DNA from: Candidatus Zemynaea palustris
GTDB lineage: Bacteria > Vulcanimicrobiota > Vulcanimicrobiia > Vulcanimicrobiales > Vulcanimicrobiaceae
Direction: 5' to 3'
Length of the DNA: 40,130 bases
NCBI GenBank assembly: GCA_003134695.1
Contig: PLCB01000043.1
Location: 1-40,130 of the forward strand
Part shown: piece by piece, positions 29,871-38,341 of the stretch
Layout of the letters: each line of letters opens with the position of its first letter
How positions within the stretch are numbered: the first letter of the stretch is position 1
The notes under the pieces: generated by a model
Databases searched by the model: none
The model's input: the letters and a program-made list of their open reading frames with translations, nothing else
What the model was told of the DNA's origin: nothing
Program-made: the position numbers and the translations under genes

Positions 29871-32218
29871 TGGCCCCGAGCGCGATGGTCGGCGCCCGCA
29901 TTCGGCGCCGTGAAGATCCGCGGCTGATCACCGGGCGTGCGACCTACGTCGACGACGTGAAACTCGTCGGGATGGTGCACGCCGCCTTCATCCGCAGCCC
30001 CTATGCGCACGCGAAAATCTTGCGCCTCCAAATGGCCAAGGCGAAGGCGCACCCAGGCGTGCTCGCCGTGTTTTCGGGCGCCGATCTGCACGCCGCGGGC
30101 ATGACGGCTTCGCTGCCGGTCGCGCACAAGTTACCCGACCTGAAGACGCCGCCGCACTATCCGCTCGCGGTCGATGAGGTTCGCTTCGTAGGCGAAGCGG
30201 TTGCGGTCATCGTTGCGAGCGACCCGTACGTCGCGCGAGACGCTGCGGAACTCGTCGAGGTCGAATACGACGAATTGCCGGTGGTCGTCGATCTCGAGAA
30301 GGCGACGACTTCGGGAGCGCCGCTCGTCCACGCGGCGCTCGGGACGAACGTCGCATACGCGATGCCGTTTAAGGCCGGCGATCCCGACGGCGCGTTCGCG
30401 AGTGCCGACGTCGTGGTCGAGCGACGTCTCATCAACCAGCGCCTGGCGCCGGTTCCGATCGAGACGCGCGGCGTCGTCGCGCAGTGGGATGCCGGCGCCG
30501 GTCGGGTCACGATCCATTCGTCGACACAGATCCCGCATCTCTTACGCACGCAACTTTCGCTGGTTCTCGGTCTTGCCGAAAATAAAGTGCGCGCAATCGC
30601 TCCCGAAGTCGGTGGCGGCTTCGGTTCGAAGTTGAACGTCTATGCGGAAGAGGCGGTGGTCGCGTGGCTGGCGATGCGTCTGGGGCGCCCCGTCAAATGG
30701 AGCGAGACGCGCAGCGAGTGTTTCCAGGCGATGATCCACGGCCGGGATCAGATCGACGATTGCGAGATCGCGGCCAAACGCGACGGAACGATCACTGGCC
30801 TTCGCGTGCGCATTCTGGCAAATCTCGGCGCATACCACCAGTTGCTGACTCCGGTGATCCCGACGCTGACCTTGCTGATGGCGCCGGGTTGCTATCGTAT
30901 CGCGAACGTCGACATCGAGGTGAAGGGGGTTTTCACGAACACGATGTCGACCGACGCTTATCGTGGCGCGGGTCGGCCCGAAGCCACGTATCTGATCGAG
31001 CGTTTGATGGACCTCGTCGCGCGGAAGCTCGAACTCGATCCCGCCGACGTGCGCCGCCGCAACTTCATCGAACCGAGTGCCTTCCCGTTTACGACGTCGA
31101 CCGGTTTGACGTACGACTCGGGCGATTACGCCAATACGATGGAGAAGGCGTTGCAACTGGCCGACTATCGTGGCCTGCGCACGCGGCAGGCAGCTTTACG
31201 AAAAGAGGGCCGCTTTCTCGGCATCGGACTGTCGACGTACGTTGAGGTCTGCGGGATGGGGCCGTCGGCTGCCATGCCCGCCGCCGGGTGGGACAGCGCG
31301 ACGATTCGTGTCGAGCCGACCGGGAGCGTCACCGTTCTGACGGGCATTTCGCCGCACGGTCAGGGCGAGGAGACGACCTTCGCGCAATTGGTGGCCGACG
31401 AACTCGGCATCCCGATCGACAACATCGCGGTCGTGCATGGCGATACCGACATAGTGCAGTACGGCGTCGGAACGTTCGGCTCGCGCGGGACGGCCGTTGG
31501 CGGCTCGGCGCTCAAACTGGCGATCGAAACGATTCAAGCGAAGGCGATCAGGATCGCCGCGCATCAGTGGGAAGCGAACCCCGACGATGTCGAGTATCGC
31601 GACGGAAAGATCGGCGTCCCCACCGATCCGTCGAAGTCGATGACGACCGCAGAAGCCGGATTTCTGGCGTTCATGGGCGACAAGTTGCCGCCCGGTCTCG
31701 AGCCTGGGCTCGACGCGACGCGGCGTTTCGAGCCGCCGAACTTCGTCTACCCGTTCGGGACGCACGTCTGCGTCGTCGAGATCGATTCGGAAACAGGTCA
31801 GGTCAAGATCGTACGCTACGTCGCCGTCGACGATTGCGGAAAAGTGCTCAATCCGATGATCGTCGAGGGACAAGTCCACGGCGGGATCGCGCAAGGGATG
31901 GCGCAAGCTCTCTACGAGGAGGTCGTCTACGATGAGTACGGCCAGTTGCTCACCGGGACGTTGATGGATTATGCCATCCCCCACGCCGAACAAGTTCCGC
32001 ACTTCGAATTGGATCGAACGGTAACGGAGACCACGGTGAATCCGCTCGGGGTCAAAGGCGTCGGAGAAGCGGGGACGATCGGTTCGACTCCGGCGGTCGT
32101 GAACGCGGTGATGGATGCGCTCGCGCCCTTCGGCGTCGAGCACATCGACATGCCGCTGCGGCCGGAGAAACTTTGGAAAGCGATGGGTCCACGTTCGAAC
32201 GGGAAGGTGACGGCATGA
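29870..32218 (+). CDS. coxL: Form II CO dehydrogenase-like molybdopterin large subunit
   Basis: 782-residue molybdopterin-cytosine-dinucleotide subunit. The active-site loop is AYRGAGR (363-369), the form II (BMS) signature; true form I CO dehydrogenases have AYxCSFR with the Cys that binds copper, so that Cys is absent. GGGFGSK (near 248) and the catalytic Glu733 in GVGEAGTIG are present. Form II enzymes are widespread, but whether they oxidise CO or other aldehydes/heterocycles is disputed, so the substrate is not assigned. ATG at 29870 overlaps the coxS stop; a longer frame from 29753 is out-of-frame coxS sequence. Ends in an ATGA overlap with coxM. Confidence 0.95.
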   Translation: MAPSAMVGARIRRREDPRLITGRATYVDDVKLVGMVHAAFIRSPYAHAKILRLQMAKAKAHPGVLAVFSGADLHAAGMTASLPVAHKLPDLKTPPHYPLAVDEVRFVGEAVAVIVASDPYVARDAAELVEVEYDELPVVVDLEKATTSGAPLVHAALGTNVAYAMPFKAGDPDGAFASADVVVERRLINQRLAPVPIETRGVVAQWDAGAGRVTIHSSTQIPHLLRTQLSLVLGLAENKVRAIAPEVGGGFGSKLNVYAEEAVVAWLAMRLGRPVKWSETRSECFQAMIHGRDQIDDCEIAAKRDGTITGLRVRILANLGAYHQLLTPVIPTLTLLMAPGCYRIANVDIEVKGVFTNTMSTDAYRGAGRPEATYLIERLMDLVARKLELDPADVRRRNFIEPSAFPFTTSTGLTYDSGDYANTMEKALQLADYRGLRTRQAALRKEGRFLGIGLSTYVEVCGMGPSAAMPAAGWDSATIRVEPTGSVTVLTGISPHGQGEETTFAQLVADELGIPIDNIAVVHGDTDIVQYGVGTFGSRGTAVGGSALKLAIETIQAKAIRIAAHQWEANPDDVEYRDGKIGVPTDPSKSMTTAEAGFLAFMGDKLPPGLEPGLDATRRFEPPNFVYPFGTHVCVVEIDSETGQVKIVRYVAVDDCGKVLNPMIVEGQVHGGIAQGMAQALYEEVVYDEYGQLLTGTLMDYAIPHAEQVPHFELDRTVTETTVNPLGVKGVGEAGTIGSTPAVVNAVMDALAPFGVEHIDMPLRPEKLWKAMGPRSNGKVTA

Positions 32219-33063
32219 TCCCCACGACGTTCAATTATTTCCGTCCGCATTCGATCGAAGAAGCGCTCCTGTTATTGCGCCAGGGGGAAGCGGCGAAAAT
32301 CCTCGCCGGCGGCCAGAGCCTGATCCCGATGATGAAGCTGCGCGTCGCCGAGCCGAAGACGTTGATCGACTTGCAAGGCGTCCCGGAGTTGGCGCATGTG
32401 ACTTGGGCCGGCGGGCATTGCACGGTCGGCTCTTTAACGTCGCATGCGACCCTCGCCGCCGACGCCGACTTGCGGCAAAAAGCCGGCGCGCTTTGGGACG
32501 CGGCCAACGGGCTCGGCGACCCGCAAGTGCGCAATCTCGGAACGATCGGCGGGGCCTGCGCGCACGCCGATCCGTCGGGCGATTATCCGGCTGTGATGCT
32601 CGCGCTCGATGCGTGCTTCATCGTGGCGGGGGAGAAGACGCGCGAGGTCGCGGCGGCTGAGTTCTTCAAAGGGACGTTCGAGACGGCGCTCGGCGCCGGT
32701 GAGATCCTGACCAAGATCACGTTCGACGCCGCGCCGCGCTCGGCGTACGTGAAGTTGGAGCATGCGGCTTCGCATTACGCGCTCGTGGGGGTCGCCGTCG
32801 TGCTCGTGATGTCGCGCGACACGATCGAGGATGCGCGCATCGCAATCACCGGGCTTGCCGACGTGCCGTTCCGCGCAAGCGGCGTGGAGCGTTCGTTGCG
32901 CGGCGTCAAAGGCAACAACGTCGCGGCGATCAAGTCGGCTTGTGCCGGCGCGGCCGCAGGCCAGGATGTCCGCGGCGACATCCAAGCGTCCTCCGCGTAC
33001 CGGACGGCGATGGCCGATATCGTCGCGGCCCGCGCCGTTCGTGTCGCCACCGATCCTCGCTAA
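32215..33063 (+). CDS. coxM: CO dehydrogenase-type medium subunit, FAD-binding
   Basis: 282 residues. FAD-binding motifs AGGQSLIP (31-38) and TIGGACAHADPSGDYP (110-125) are those of CoxM. It receives electrons from CoxS and hands them to the respiratory chain. ATG at 32215 overlaps the coxL stop (ATGA); a start 14 codons earlier lies inside coxL and has no support. It ends 20 bases from the convergent iorB-like gene. Confidence 0.95.
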   Translation: MIPTTFNYFRPHSIEEALLLLRQGEAAKILAGGQSLIPMMKLRVAEPKTLIDLQGVPELAHVTWAGGHCTVGSLTSHATLAADADLRQKAGALWDAANGLGDPQVRNLGTIGGACAHADPSGDYPAVMLALDACFIVAGEKTREVAAAEFFKGTFETALGAGEILTKITFDAAPRSAYVKLEHAASHYALVGVAVVLVMSRDTIEDARIAITGLADVPFRASGVERSLRGVKGNNVAAIKSACAGAAAGQDVRGDIQASSAYRTAMADIVAARAVRVATDPR

Positions 33064-33083
33064 TTTCTCGTAGCGTACCGACC

Positions 33084-35222
33084 TTAGGCCGTAAAGCCCG
33101 CCTTCACGAATGGGAGCGTGCGGATGCGTTTGCCCGTGACGGCGAAGATCGCGTTCGCGACGGCGGGTGCGATCGGCGGCGTGCCGGGTTCGCCGACGCC
33201 GGTCGGCGGGCCGCTCGACGTGACGATCTCGACGTCGATGTGCGGCGCGTTGGCGAGCCGCACCATCTGATAGTCGTAGAAGTTGTGCTGCGCGACGCGG
33301 CCTTTTGCGATGTTGATCGCGCCGAATAGGGCGGCCGTCAAACCAAAGTTCACGCCGCCCTGCATCTGCGCGACGACGGTATCGGGATTCACGACCGTCC
33401 CGCAATCGATCACGACCGCGACGCGGTGAATGCGAAGGGTGTTGCCTTTGTCGACCGAGATCTCGGCGACTTCGCCGACCGTCGAGCCGAAGGATTCGCA
33501 AAGGGCAATCCCGCGGGCCGAACCCTTGGGCAGCGGCTTTCCCCAATTGCCGAGCTTCGCCGTCATCTCGAGGACGTTGAGCAACTTCGGCGTGTCCTTG
33601 AGCAATGCGCGGCGAAATTCGTAGGGGTCCTTGCCGGCGGCGTGCGCGACTTCGTCGAGCATCGATTCGAAGAAAAACCCATTCTGCGAATTGCCGACCG
33701 AGCGCCAGAAAAATACCGGGACGGCAAAATCCTTGCGGACGTAATCGACCAGAAAGTTCGGGATCGAATAACGCTTGTCGGCGGAGCCTTCGACCGACGA
33801 GTCGTCGACCTTTTGCGGTGGCCCGAAACCGGGGTTCATCCCGAAGATCGAGGGCGAGGCTATGCGCTGCTGCCAGGCGACCAAATTGCCCGTTGAATCG
33901 AGGCCGGCTTTGATGCGGGTCGTCGAGACCGGCCGGTAGACGTCGTGCTGGACGTCCTCTTCGCGCGTCCAGATCAATTTGACCGGCGCGCCGGCGGCTT
34001 GCGAGAGCATGATCGCCTGAATGACGAAGTCCATGTTCGCCCTTCTTCCGAACCCGCCGCCGAGATAGGTCTGATGGATCTTGATCTTATCCGGCGTCAG
34101 ATTCGTGAAGCGCTGCGCGACTTGCACGATCGGGCCGGGAAATTGCGTCGGCGCCCAGATCTCACAGGAATCGGCGGTCACGTGGGCCGTGCAATTCATC
34201 GGTTCCATCGTCGCGTGGGCGAGATATGGAACGTGATATTCGGCCGAGACGACTTTGGCCGCGCCCTTGAGGGCGGCGGCCGCGTCGCCGACTTGTTTCG
34301 CCACGGCGGCACTCGCATCGTCGTCGAGAGCGGCTTTCAGGTCTGCCGCGATCTTCGCATCGTCGAGTGAAGCGTTCGGTCCATCACTCCAGCTGATGTT
34401 GAGCGCATCGAGCGCGCTCTTCGCGCGCCAGAACCGGTCCGCGACGACCGCGACCGCGTTCTTGAGATTCACGACCTTCTTGATTCCGGGACGCTTGAGT
34501 GTATTCGCCTCGTCGTAGTGCCCGACCGTTCCGCCGAAAACCGGCGACTGCCGGATGGCGGCATACAACATTCCCGGCACGACGACGTCGATACCAAACT
34601 GAGCCCGACCATCGACTTTATCGCGTATATCGAGTCGTTTGACCGGCTTTCCGATCAAAGTGAACTTGTCGTGAGTCTTGAGCGTGACGTCGGCGGGCGG
34701 CGTCAGCGCCGCCGCCGCGCCGGCCAGCTCGCCATAGGTCGCCTTGCGCGAAGAAGCATCGTGATAGACGACGCCGTTCTGCGTGCGCAGCTCGCTCGCC
34801 GCGACGCCGAACTTCTGCGCGGCGGCGGCCACCAGCATCGCGCGCGCCTGCGCGCCGACTTTGCGTGCCGGCATGAACCAGCCGCGCACCGACGAGCTGC
34901 CGCCCGTTCCCATGATGCCGAAGGCCGGGTTGTTGTAGATCTTGTCGATCGCCGGGAACGACTCGACGCGAACGCGCGACCAGTCGCAGTCGAGTTCTTC
35001 GGCGACGAGCATGGGAATCGACGTCTGCACGCCTTGGCCCATCTCGGCCTGCGGCTGAACGATCGTAATCGTCTCGTCGGGCGCGATGGTCACGAAGCCG
35101 ACGAGCCGAGTCGTGGCGGCATCGGCGAACGATGTAATGCGTCCCGAGGGGGCGAATTCGAAGCCGAGGACGAGCGCACCGCCGGTAGCAGCCCCGGTTG
35201 CGACGAAGGTCGAGCGCTTCAT
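33084..35222 (-). CDS. IorB-like molybdopterin subunit (xanthine dehydrogenase family)
   Basis: 712-residue molybdopterin-binding subunit of the isoquinoline 1-oxidoreductase/aldehyde dehydrogenase group. Start MKRSTFVATGAATGGALVLG at 35222 is an export-like signal with only KR, not a full twin-arginine pair. Cofactor motifs: QAEMGQGVQTSIP, FGIMGTGGSSSVRG, LGGGFGRRAN, and GVGEPGTPPIAPAVANAI with the catalytic Glu. Substrate unknown (aldehydes or N-heterocycles in relatives). The frame upstream to 35606 is out-of-frame iorA sequence and was excluded. ATGA overlap with the small-subunit gene; no c-type cytochrome subunit is encoded next to it. Confidence 0.93.
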   Translation of the reverse strand: MKRSTFVATGAATGGALVLGFEFAPSGRITSFADAATTRLVGFVTIAPDETITIVQPQAEMGQGVQTSIPMLVAEELDCDWSRVRVESFPAIDKIYNNPAFGIMGTGGSSSVRGWFMPARKVGAQARAMLVAAAAQKFGVAASELRTQNGVVYHDASSRKATYGELAGAAAALTPPADVTLKTHDKFTLIGKPVKRLDIRDKVDGRAQFGIDVVVPGMLYAAIRQSPVFGGTVGHYDEANTLKRPGIKKVVNLKNAVAVVADRFWRAKSALDALNISWSDGPNASLDDAKIAADLKAALDDDASAAVAKQVGDAAAALKGAAKVVSAEYHVPYLAHATMEPMNCTAHVTADSCEIWAPTQFPGPIVQVAQRFTNLTPDKIKIHQTYLGGGFGRRANMDFVIQAIMLSQAAGAPVKLIWTREEDVQHDVYRPVSTTRIKAGLDSTGNLVAWQQRIASPSIFGMNPGFGPPQKVDDSSVEGSADKRYSIPNFLVDYVRKDFAVPVFFWRSVGNSQNGFFFESMLDEVAHAAGKDPYEFRRALLKDTPKLLNVLEMTAKLGNWGKPLPKGSARGIALCESFGSTVGEVAEISVDKGNTLRIHRVAVVIDCGTVVNPDTVVAQMQGGVNFGLTAALFGAINIAKGRVAQHNFYDYQMVRLANAPHIDVEIVTSSGPPTGVGEPGTPPIAPAVANAIFAVTGKRIRTLPFVKAGFTA

Positions 35223-35668
35223 GCGGCACCTGCGGCTTTCTTGATCGCGACCCTGATGCGATCGTACGTTCCGCACCGGCAAATATTGGTGAGCGAATCG
35301 TCGATCTGCGCATCGGTCGGATGCGGATGCTTCGCGAGCAGCGCGGTCGTCGCCACGATCATCCCGCTCTGGCAGTAACCGCACTGCGGGACCTGTGCGT
35401 CGACCCAAGCCTGCTGCACGCGGTTGAGCGTGTCGCCCTTTGTCAAACCCTCGACCGTCGTGACGTGCTTGCCGGCGACGCTGCCGACCGGTACGGAGCA
35501 CGAGCGCGTCGCCTCGCCGTTCACGAGCACGGTGCATGCGCCGCATTGCGCGACCCCGCAGCCGAATTTCGTCCCGGTCAGGCCGACGCTGTCGCGAATC
35601 ACCCACAACAGCGGCGTATCCGGCGCGTCGTCCACGTTGACCGTCTTGCCGTTCACACTCAGCTTCAT
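35219..35668 (-). CDS. IorA-like 2x[2Fe-2S] small subunit
   Basis: 149 residues paired with the molybdopterin subunit that follows. Cys37, 42, 45 and 57 bind the first cluster (KFGCGVAQCGACTVL), and Cys96, 99, 130 and 132 the second (VPQCGYCQSGM, NICRCGTYDRIR). ICRCGTY, rather than the LCRCTGY of coxS, is the usual IorA form. ATG at 35668 is preceded by GGGGGTG. A further start ten codons upstream (35698) is open but weaker. Confidence 0.95.
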   Translation of the reverse strand: MKLSVNGKTVNVDDAPDTPLLWVIRDSVGLTGTKFGCGVAQCGACTVLVNGEATRSCSVPVGSVAGKHVTTVEGLTKGDTLNRVQQAWVDAQVPQCGYCQSGMIVATTALLAKHPHPTDAQIDDSLTNICRCGTYDRIRVAIKKAAGAA

Positions 35669-35766
35669 CGGTTCACCCCCGCGTGACTGGCTTGGCAACT
35701 ACGCGGAAACATCCCGCCATTCCCGTCCCCCCATGGTCATCCGAGACTGCATCGAACCCTTTTCGG

Positions 35767-36471
35767 TCAGACCGCGAGGTAGCGTTGCATCGCGGCGGTG
35801 TCCGCCTTCAGCTCGTCGATCTTTCCGCTGGCCATCACGCGCCCGTTCGAGAGAATGTAACCGCGGTCGGACAGGCTCATCGCGATCTCAACGTTTTGCT
35901 CGACCAGGAGAATCGTGTTGCCTTCCTCGCGGATTCGCCGCACGACGTCTTCGACGTTACGCGCGATGAGCGGAGCGAGGCCTTCCATCGGTTCGTCGAG
36001 TAAGATGATCGCCGGGTTTGCAATCAACGCGCGCGCGATGGCGAGCATCTGTTGCTCGCCACCCGAGAGTTTAGCGAGCTTGTCGCGCCGTTCGCCGAGG
36101 ACCGCGAAGTATTCGTAGATCCGCTTCTCGGTCCAATTCCCTTTGCGACCGGAGAGCGCGGCGAGGCGAAGATTCTCAGCGATAGTGAGATTCGGGAAGA
36201 CACGGCGGTCCTCGGGTACGAACGCGATGCCGAGCTTGGCGAGATTATAGGTCGGCCGATGCTGGATCGGCTTCCCGTGAAAGCGGATCTCGCCGCTGCG
36301 CACGGAGGCCAAGCCCATGACGGCCTTGAGCGTCGTCGAGCGACCGCTGCCGTTGCGGCCCAGGAGTGCGACGACCTCGCCCTCGCCGACGCTGAGGGAG
36401 ACATTCTTCAAGATGTGGCTCTTGTCGTAAAACGCGTTGACGCTCTCGAGCTCGAGGACGACGGCGCTCAT
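35767..36471 (-). CDS. livF: Branched-chain amino acid-type ABC ATPase LivF
   Basis: 234 residues. Walker A reads GRNGSGRST (38-46): the invariant Lys is Arg44 (codon CGC). The signature LSGGEQQ (135-141), Walker B IILLDEPMEGLAP and switch His-region LLVEQNVEIAMSL are normal. Substituting Arg for the P-loop Lys normally weakens ATP hydrolysis; a few LivF proteins share GRNGxGRST, so it may be tolerated. Paired with LivG, whose own P-loop is intact but whose signature is LSHGDQ. Coupled to livG by ATGA. Confidence 0.95.
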   Translation of the reverse strand: MSAVVLELESVNAFYDKSHILKNVSLSVGEGEVVALLGRNGSGRSTTLKAVMGLASVRSGEIRFHGKPIQHRPTYNLAKLGIAFVPEDRRVFPNLTIAENLRLAALSGRKGNWTEKRIYEYFAVLGERRDKLAKLSGGEQQMLAIARALIANPAIILLDEPMEGLAPLIARNVEDVVRRIREEGNTILLVEQNVEIAMSLSDRGYILSNGRVMASGKIDELKADTAAMQRYLAV

Positions 36472-37232
36472 GCCAAACCACCTAGGTAGGCGCGTTGCAC
36501 GGCTTCGTTCGCGCGAATTTCCTCGGGAGTGCCGACGGCGAGAATCTGACCCGTCTGCATCACGGTGATCGTCGTCGAGATCGACATGACGACATCGATG
36601 TCGTGTTCGACGAGCAGGATCGTTCGGCCGGGCGAGATGCGCTGAATCAACTCGACGGTCGCGTGCGTCTCCTTCGGCGACATTCCGGCGACCGGTTCGT
36701 CGAGCATGAGGACTTGCGGATCACGCGCCAAGACGAGGCCGATCTCGAGTCGCCGCTGGTCGCCGTGCGACAGATTCTCGGCCAGGCTGTCGGCGACGTC
36801 GCTTAGGCCGATGTCGGCAAGGATGGCCACGGTCTTGCCGTGCAAATCGCCCGTCTTTCCGATCGGAAGAAAGAAGCTCGCTTTTCCGTCGTAGAGCGAT
36901 TGGACGGCAAGGCGAACGTTCTCGTAGACGCTGAGCTTTCGAAAGATATTCGAGATTTGAAACGAGCGTGCGATCCCGAGACGGGCGCGTTGAAACGGGT
37001 CGAGTCCGGTGATGTCGCGGTCCTCGAAAAAAACGCGACCGGTCGACGGCGGCAGCAAGCCGGAGAGGAGGTTGAAGAACGTGGTCTTGCCCGCGCCGTT
37101 CGGACCGATGATCGCCCGCACGCCGCCGCGCGGGATCTCGATCGTCACGTCGTTGACAGCTTTGAAGCCGGAGAACGAGCGGGTCAGATGTTCGGTCTTG
37201 AAGGCGTAGGCGAAGGTTTGACCGTCGGTCAC
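36468..37232 (-). CDS. livG: Branched-chain amino acid-type ABC ATPase LivG
   Basis: 254 residues. Walker A GPNGAGKTT (43-51) is intact. The signature is the LivG-type LSHGDQRRLEI (154-164), Walker B LMLDEPVAGMSP, switch region LVEHDIDVV, and the LivG C-terminal GTPEEIRANEAVQRAYLGG. Forms a heterodimer with LivF on the LivH-LivM pore. Coupled by ATGA to livF and to livM. Confidence 0.96.
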   Translation of the reverse strand: MTDGQTFAYAFKTEHLTRSFSGFKAVNDVTIEIPRGGVRAIIGPNGAGKTTFFNLLSGLLPPSTGRVFFEDRDITGLDPFQRARLGIARSFQISNIFRKLSVYENVRLAVQSLYDGKASFFLPIGKTGDLHGKTVAILADIGLSDVADSLAENLSHGDQRRLEIGLVLARDPQVLMLDEPVAGMSPKETHATVELIQRISPGRTILLVEHDIDVVMSISTTITVMQTGQILAVGTPEEIRANEAVQRAYLGGLA

Positions 37233-38341
37233 GATCCAACCCCGGTCGTCGCATCGGTTTCGTCCGCGGGCTCTACCGTCCGGCGCATCGTCATCTTGAT
37301 CCCGTAGCGGCGCAAGACCTCAAACACCCCGGCAATCCCGTCAGGCGCGGCCAGAACGAAGACGACGAAGACGAGGCCGATCGCGGCCGGCCAGTATTGA
37401 GTGACTTGAGAGACGCTGTTTTGCAGGTCCCAGTAGACGAACGCCCCCAGCAACGGCCCGATGAACGCATGGATTCCGCCGAGCAGCGACATCATGACCA
37501 CGCGCCCGGAGTAATCGACGGAAGCGGCATCCGGATTGATCGCTTGGATGAAGTAAACCCAGAGCCAGCCGCCGACGGCGGGGAAGAGGGCTGACAACAC
37601 GAAGGCGTTGACGCGATAACGGTTGACGTCGTAGCCGAGGAAGCGCGCCCGTTGTTTGTTCTCACGGATCGCGTGCAGCACGGAACCGAACGGCGAATGC
37701 ACGATCCAGTAGTTGACCGCGATCGCGATGAGCGCGGCGACCGCCGCGAAGACGTACATGTTGGTTCCGCTCTGCATCCAATCCGGCGGCAAACCCGGCA
37801 ACTGCGGGCGCGAGATCGCCTGGATGCCGTCCTCTCCGCCGGTGAGATCGGACCATCGGAAAGCGACGAAGAATATGACCTGCGCGAACGCGAGCGTGAT
37901 CATCGCATAGTAGATGCCGCTCGAACGCGGAACGATCAATCGCGCGAGGATCCAGGCCCAGAGCGCGGCCAGGCCGAGACTCAAGATGAGGGCGATCCAA
38001 AGATTGCTCACGGGATCGTGGTGCAGCGGCGACGTCCCGATGTAAACGGTGAAGCCCTTCGTGTAGAGAGCCGTCGCGTAGGATCCGATTGCGAAGAACA
38101 TCGCATGACCAAACGAAAGCTCGCCACTGTGCCCAAAGAGCAGGTTAAAACCGACCGCGAAGAGCGAAAAGGCGAGAACGGTCGTGCCGAGGTCGATGAA
38201 GCCGGCATGAAATGGCAGCCGCTGAAAATAGAGCGGATTGAGGTCGAGCGAGCCGCCCGGCATGACGAACGGCAGGACGACGAATGCGGCGGCCATCAGG
38301 CCGAGGTCGAGCCACCACTTTGGCGCCGGCGGCGGCTTCAC
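37229..38341 (-). CDS. livM: Branched-chain amino acid-type permease LivM
   Basis: 370 residues from GTG at 38341, which overlaps the livH stop as GTGA. Many membrane segments, with GFNLLFGHSGELSFGHAMFFAIGSYATA and LHAIRENKQRARFLGYDV, the LivM hallmarks. A soluble C-terminal tail of about 25 residues ends the protein. Frames reaching back to 38752 run out of frame through livH and were excluded. Confidence 0.94.
   Translation of the reverse strand: MKPPPAPKWWLDLGLMAAAFVVLPFVMPGGSLDLNPLYFQRLPFHAGFIDLGTTVLAFSLFAVGFNLLFGHSGELSFGHAMFFAIGSYATALYTKGFTVYIGTSPLHHDPVSNLWIALILSLGLAALWAWILARLIVPRSSGIYYAMITLAFAQVIFFVAFRWSDLTGGEDGIQAISRPQLPGLPPDWMQSGTNMYVFAAVAALIAIAVNYWIVHSPFGSVLHAIRENKQRARFLGYDVNRYRVNAFVLSALFPAVGGWLWVYFIQAINPDAASVDYSGRVVMMSLLGGIHAFIGPLLGAFVYWDLQNSVSQVTQYWPAAIGLVFVVFVLAAPDGIAGVFEVLRRYGIKMTMRRTVEPADETDATTGVGS

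Noticed and set aside
35223-35606. Upstream extension of the iorB-like frame
   Set aside because: Lies in iorA in another frame; Arg/Asp-rich, no homology; ATGA overlap at 35219-35222 fixes the start.
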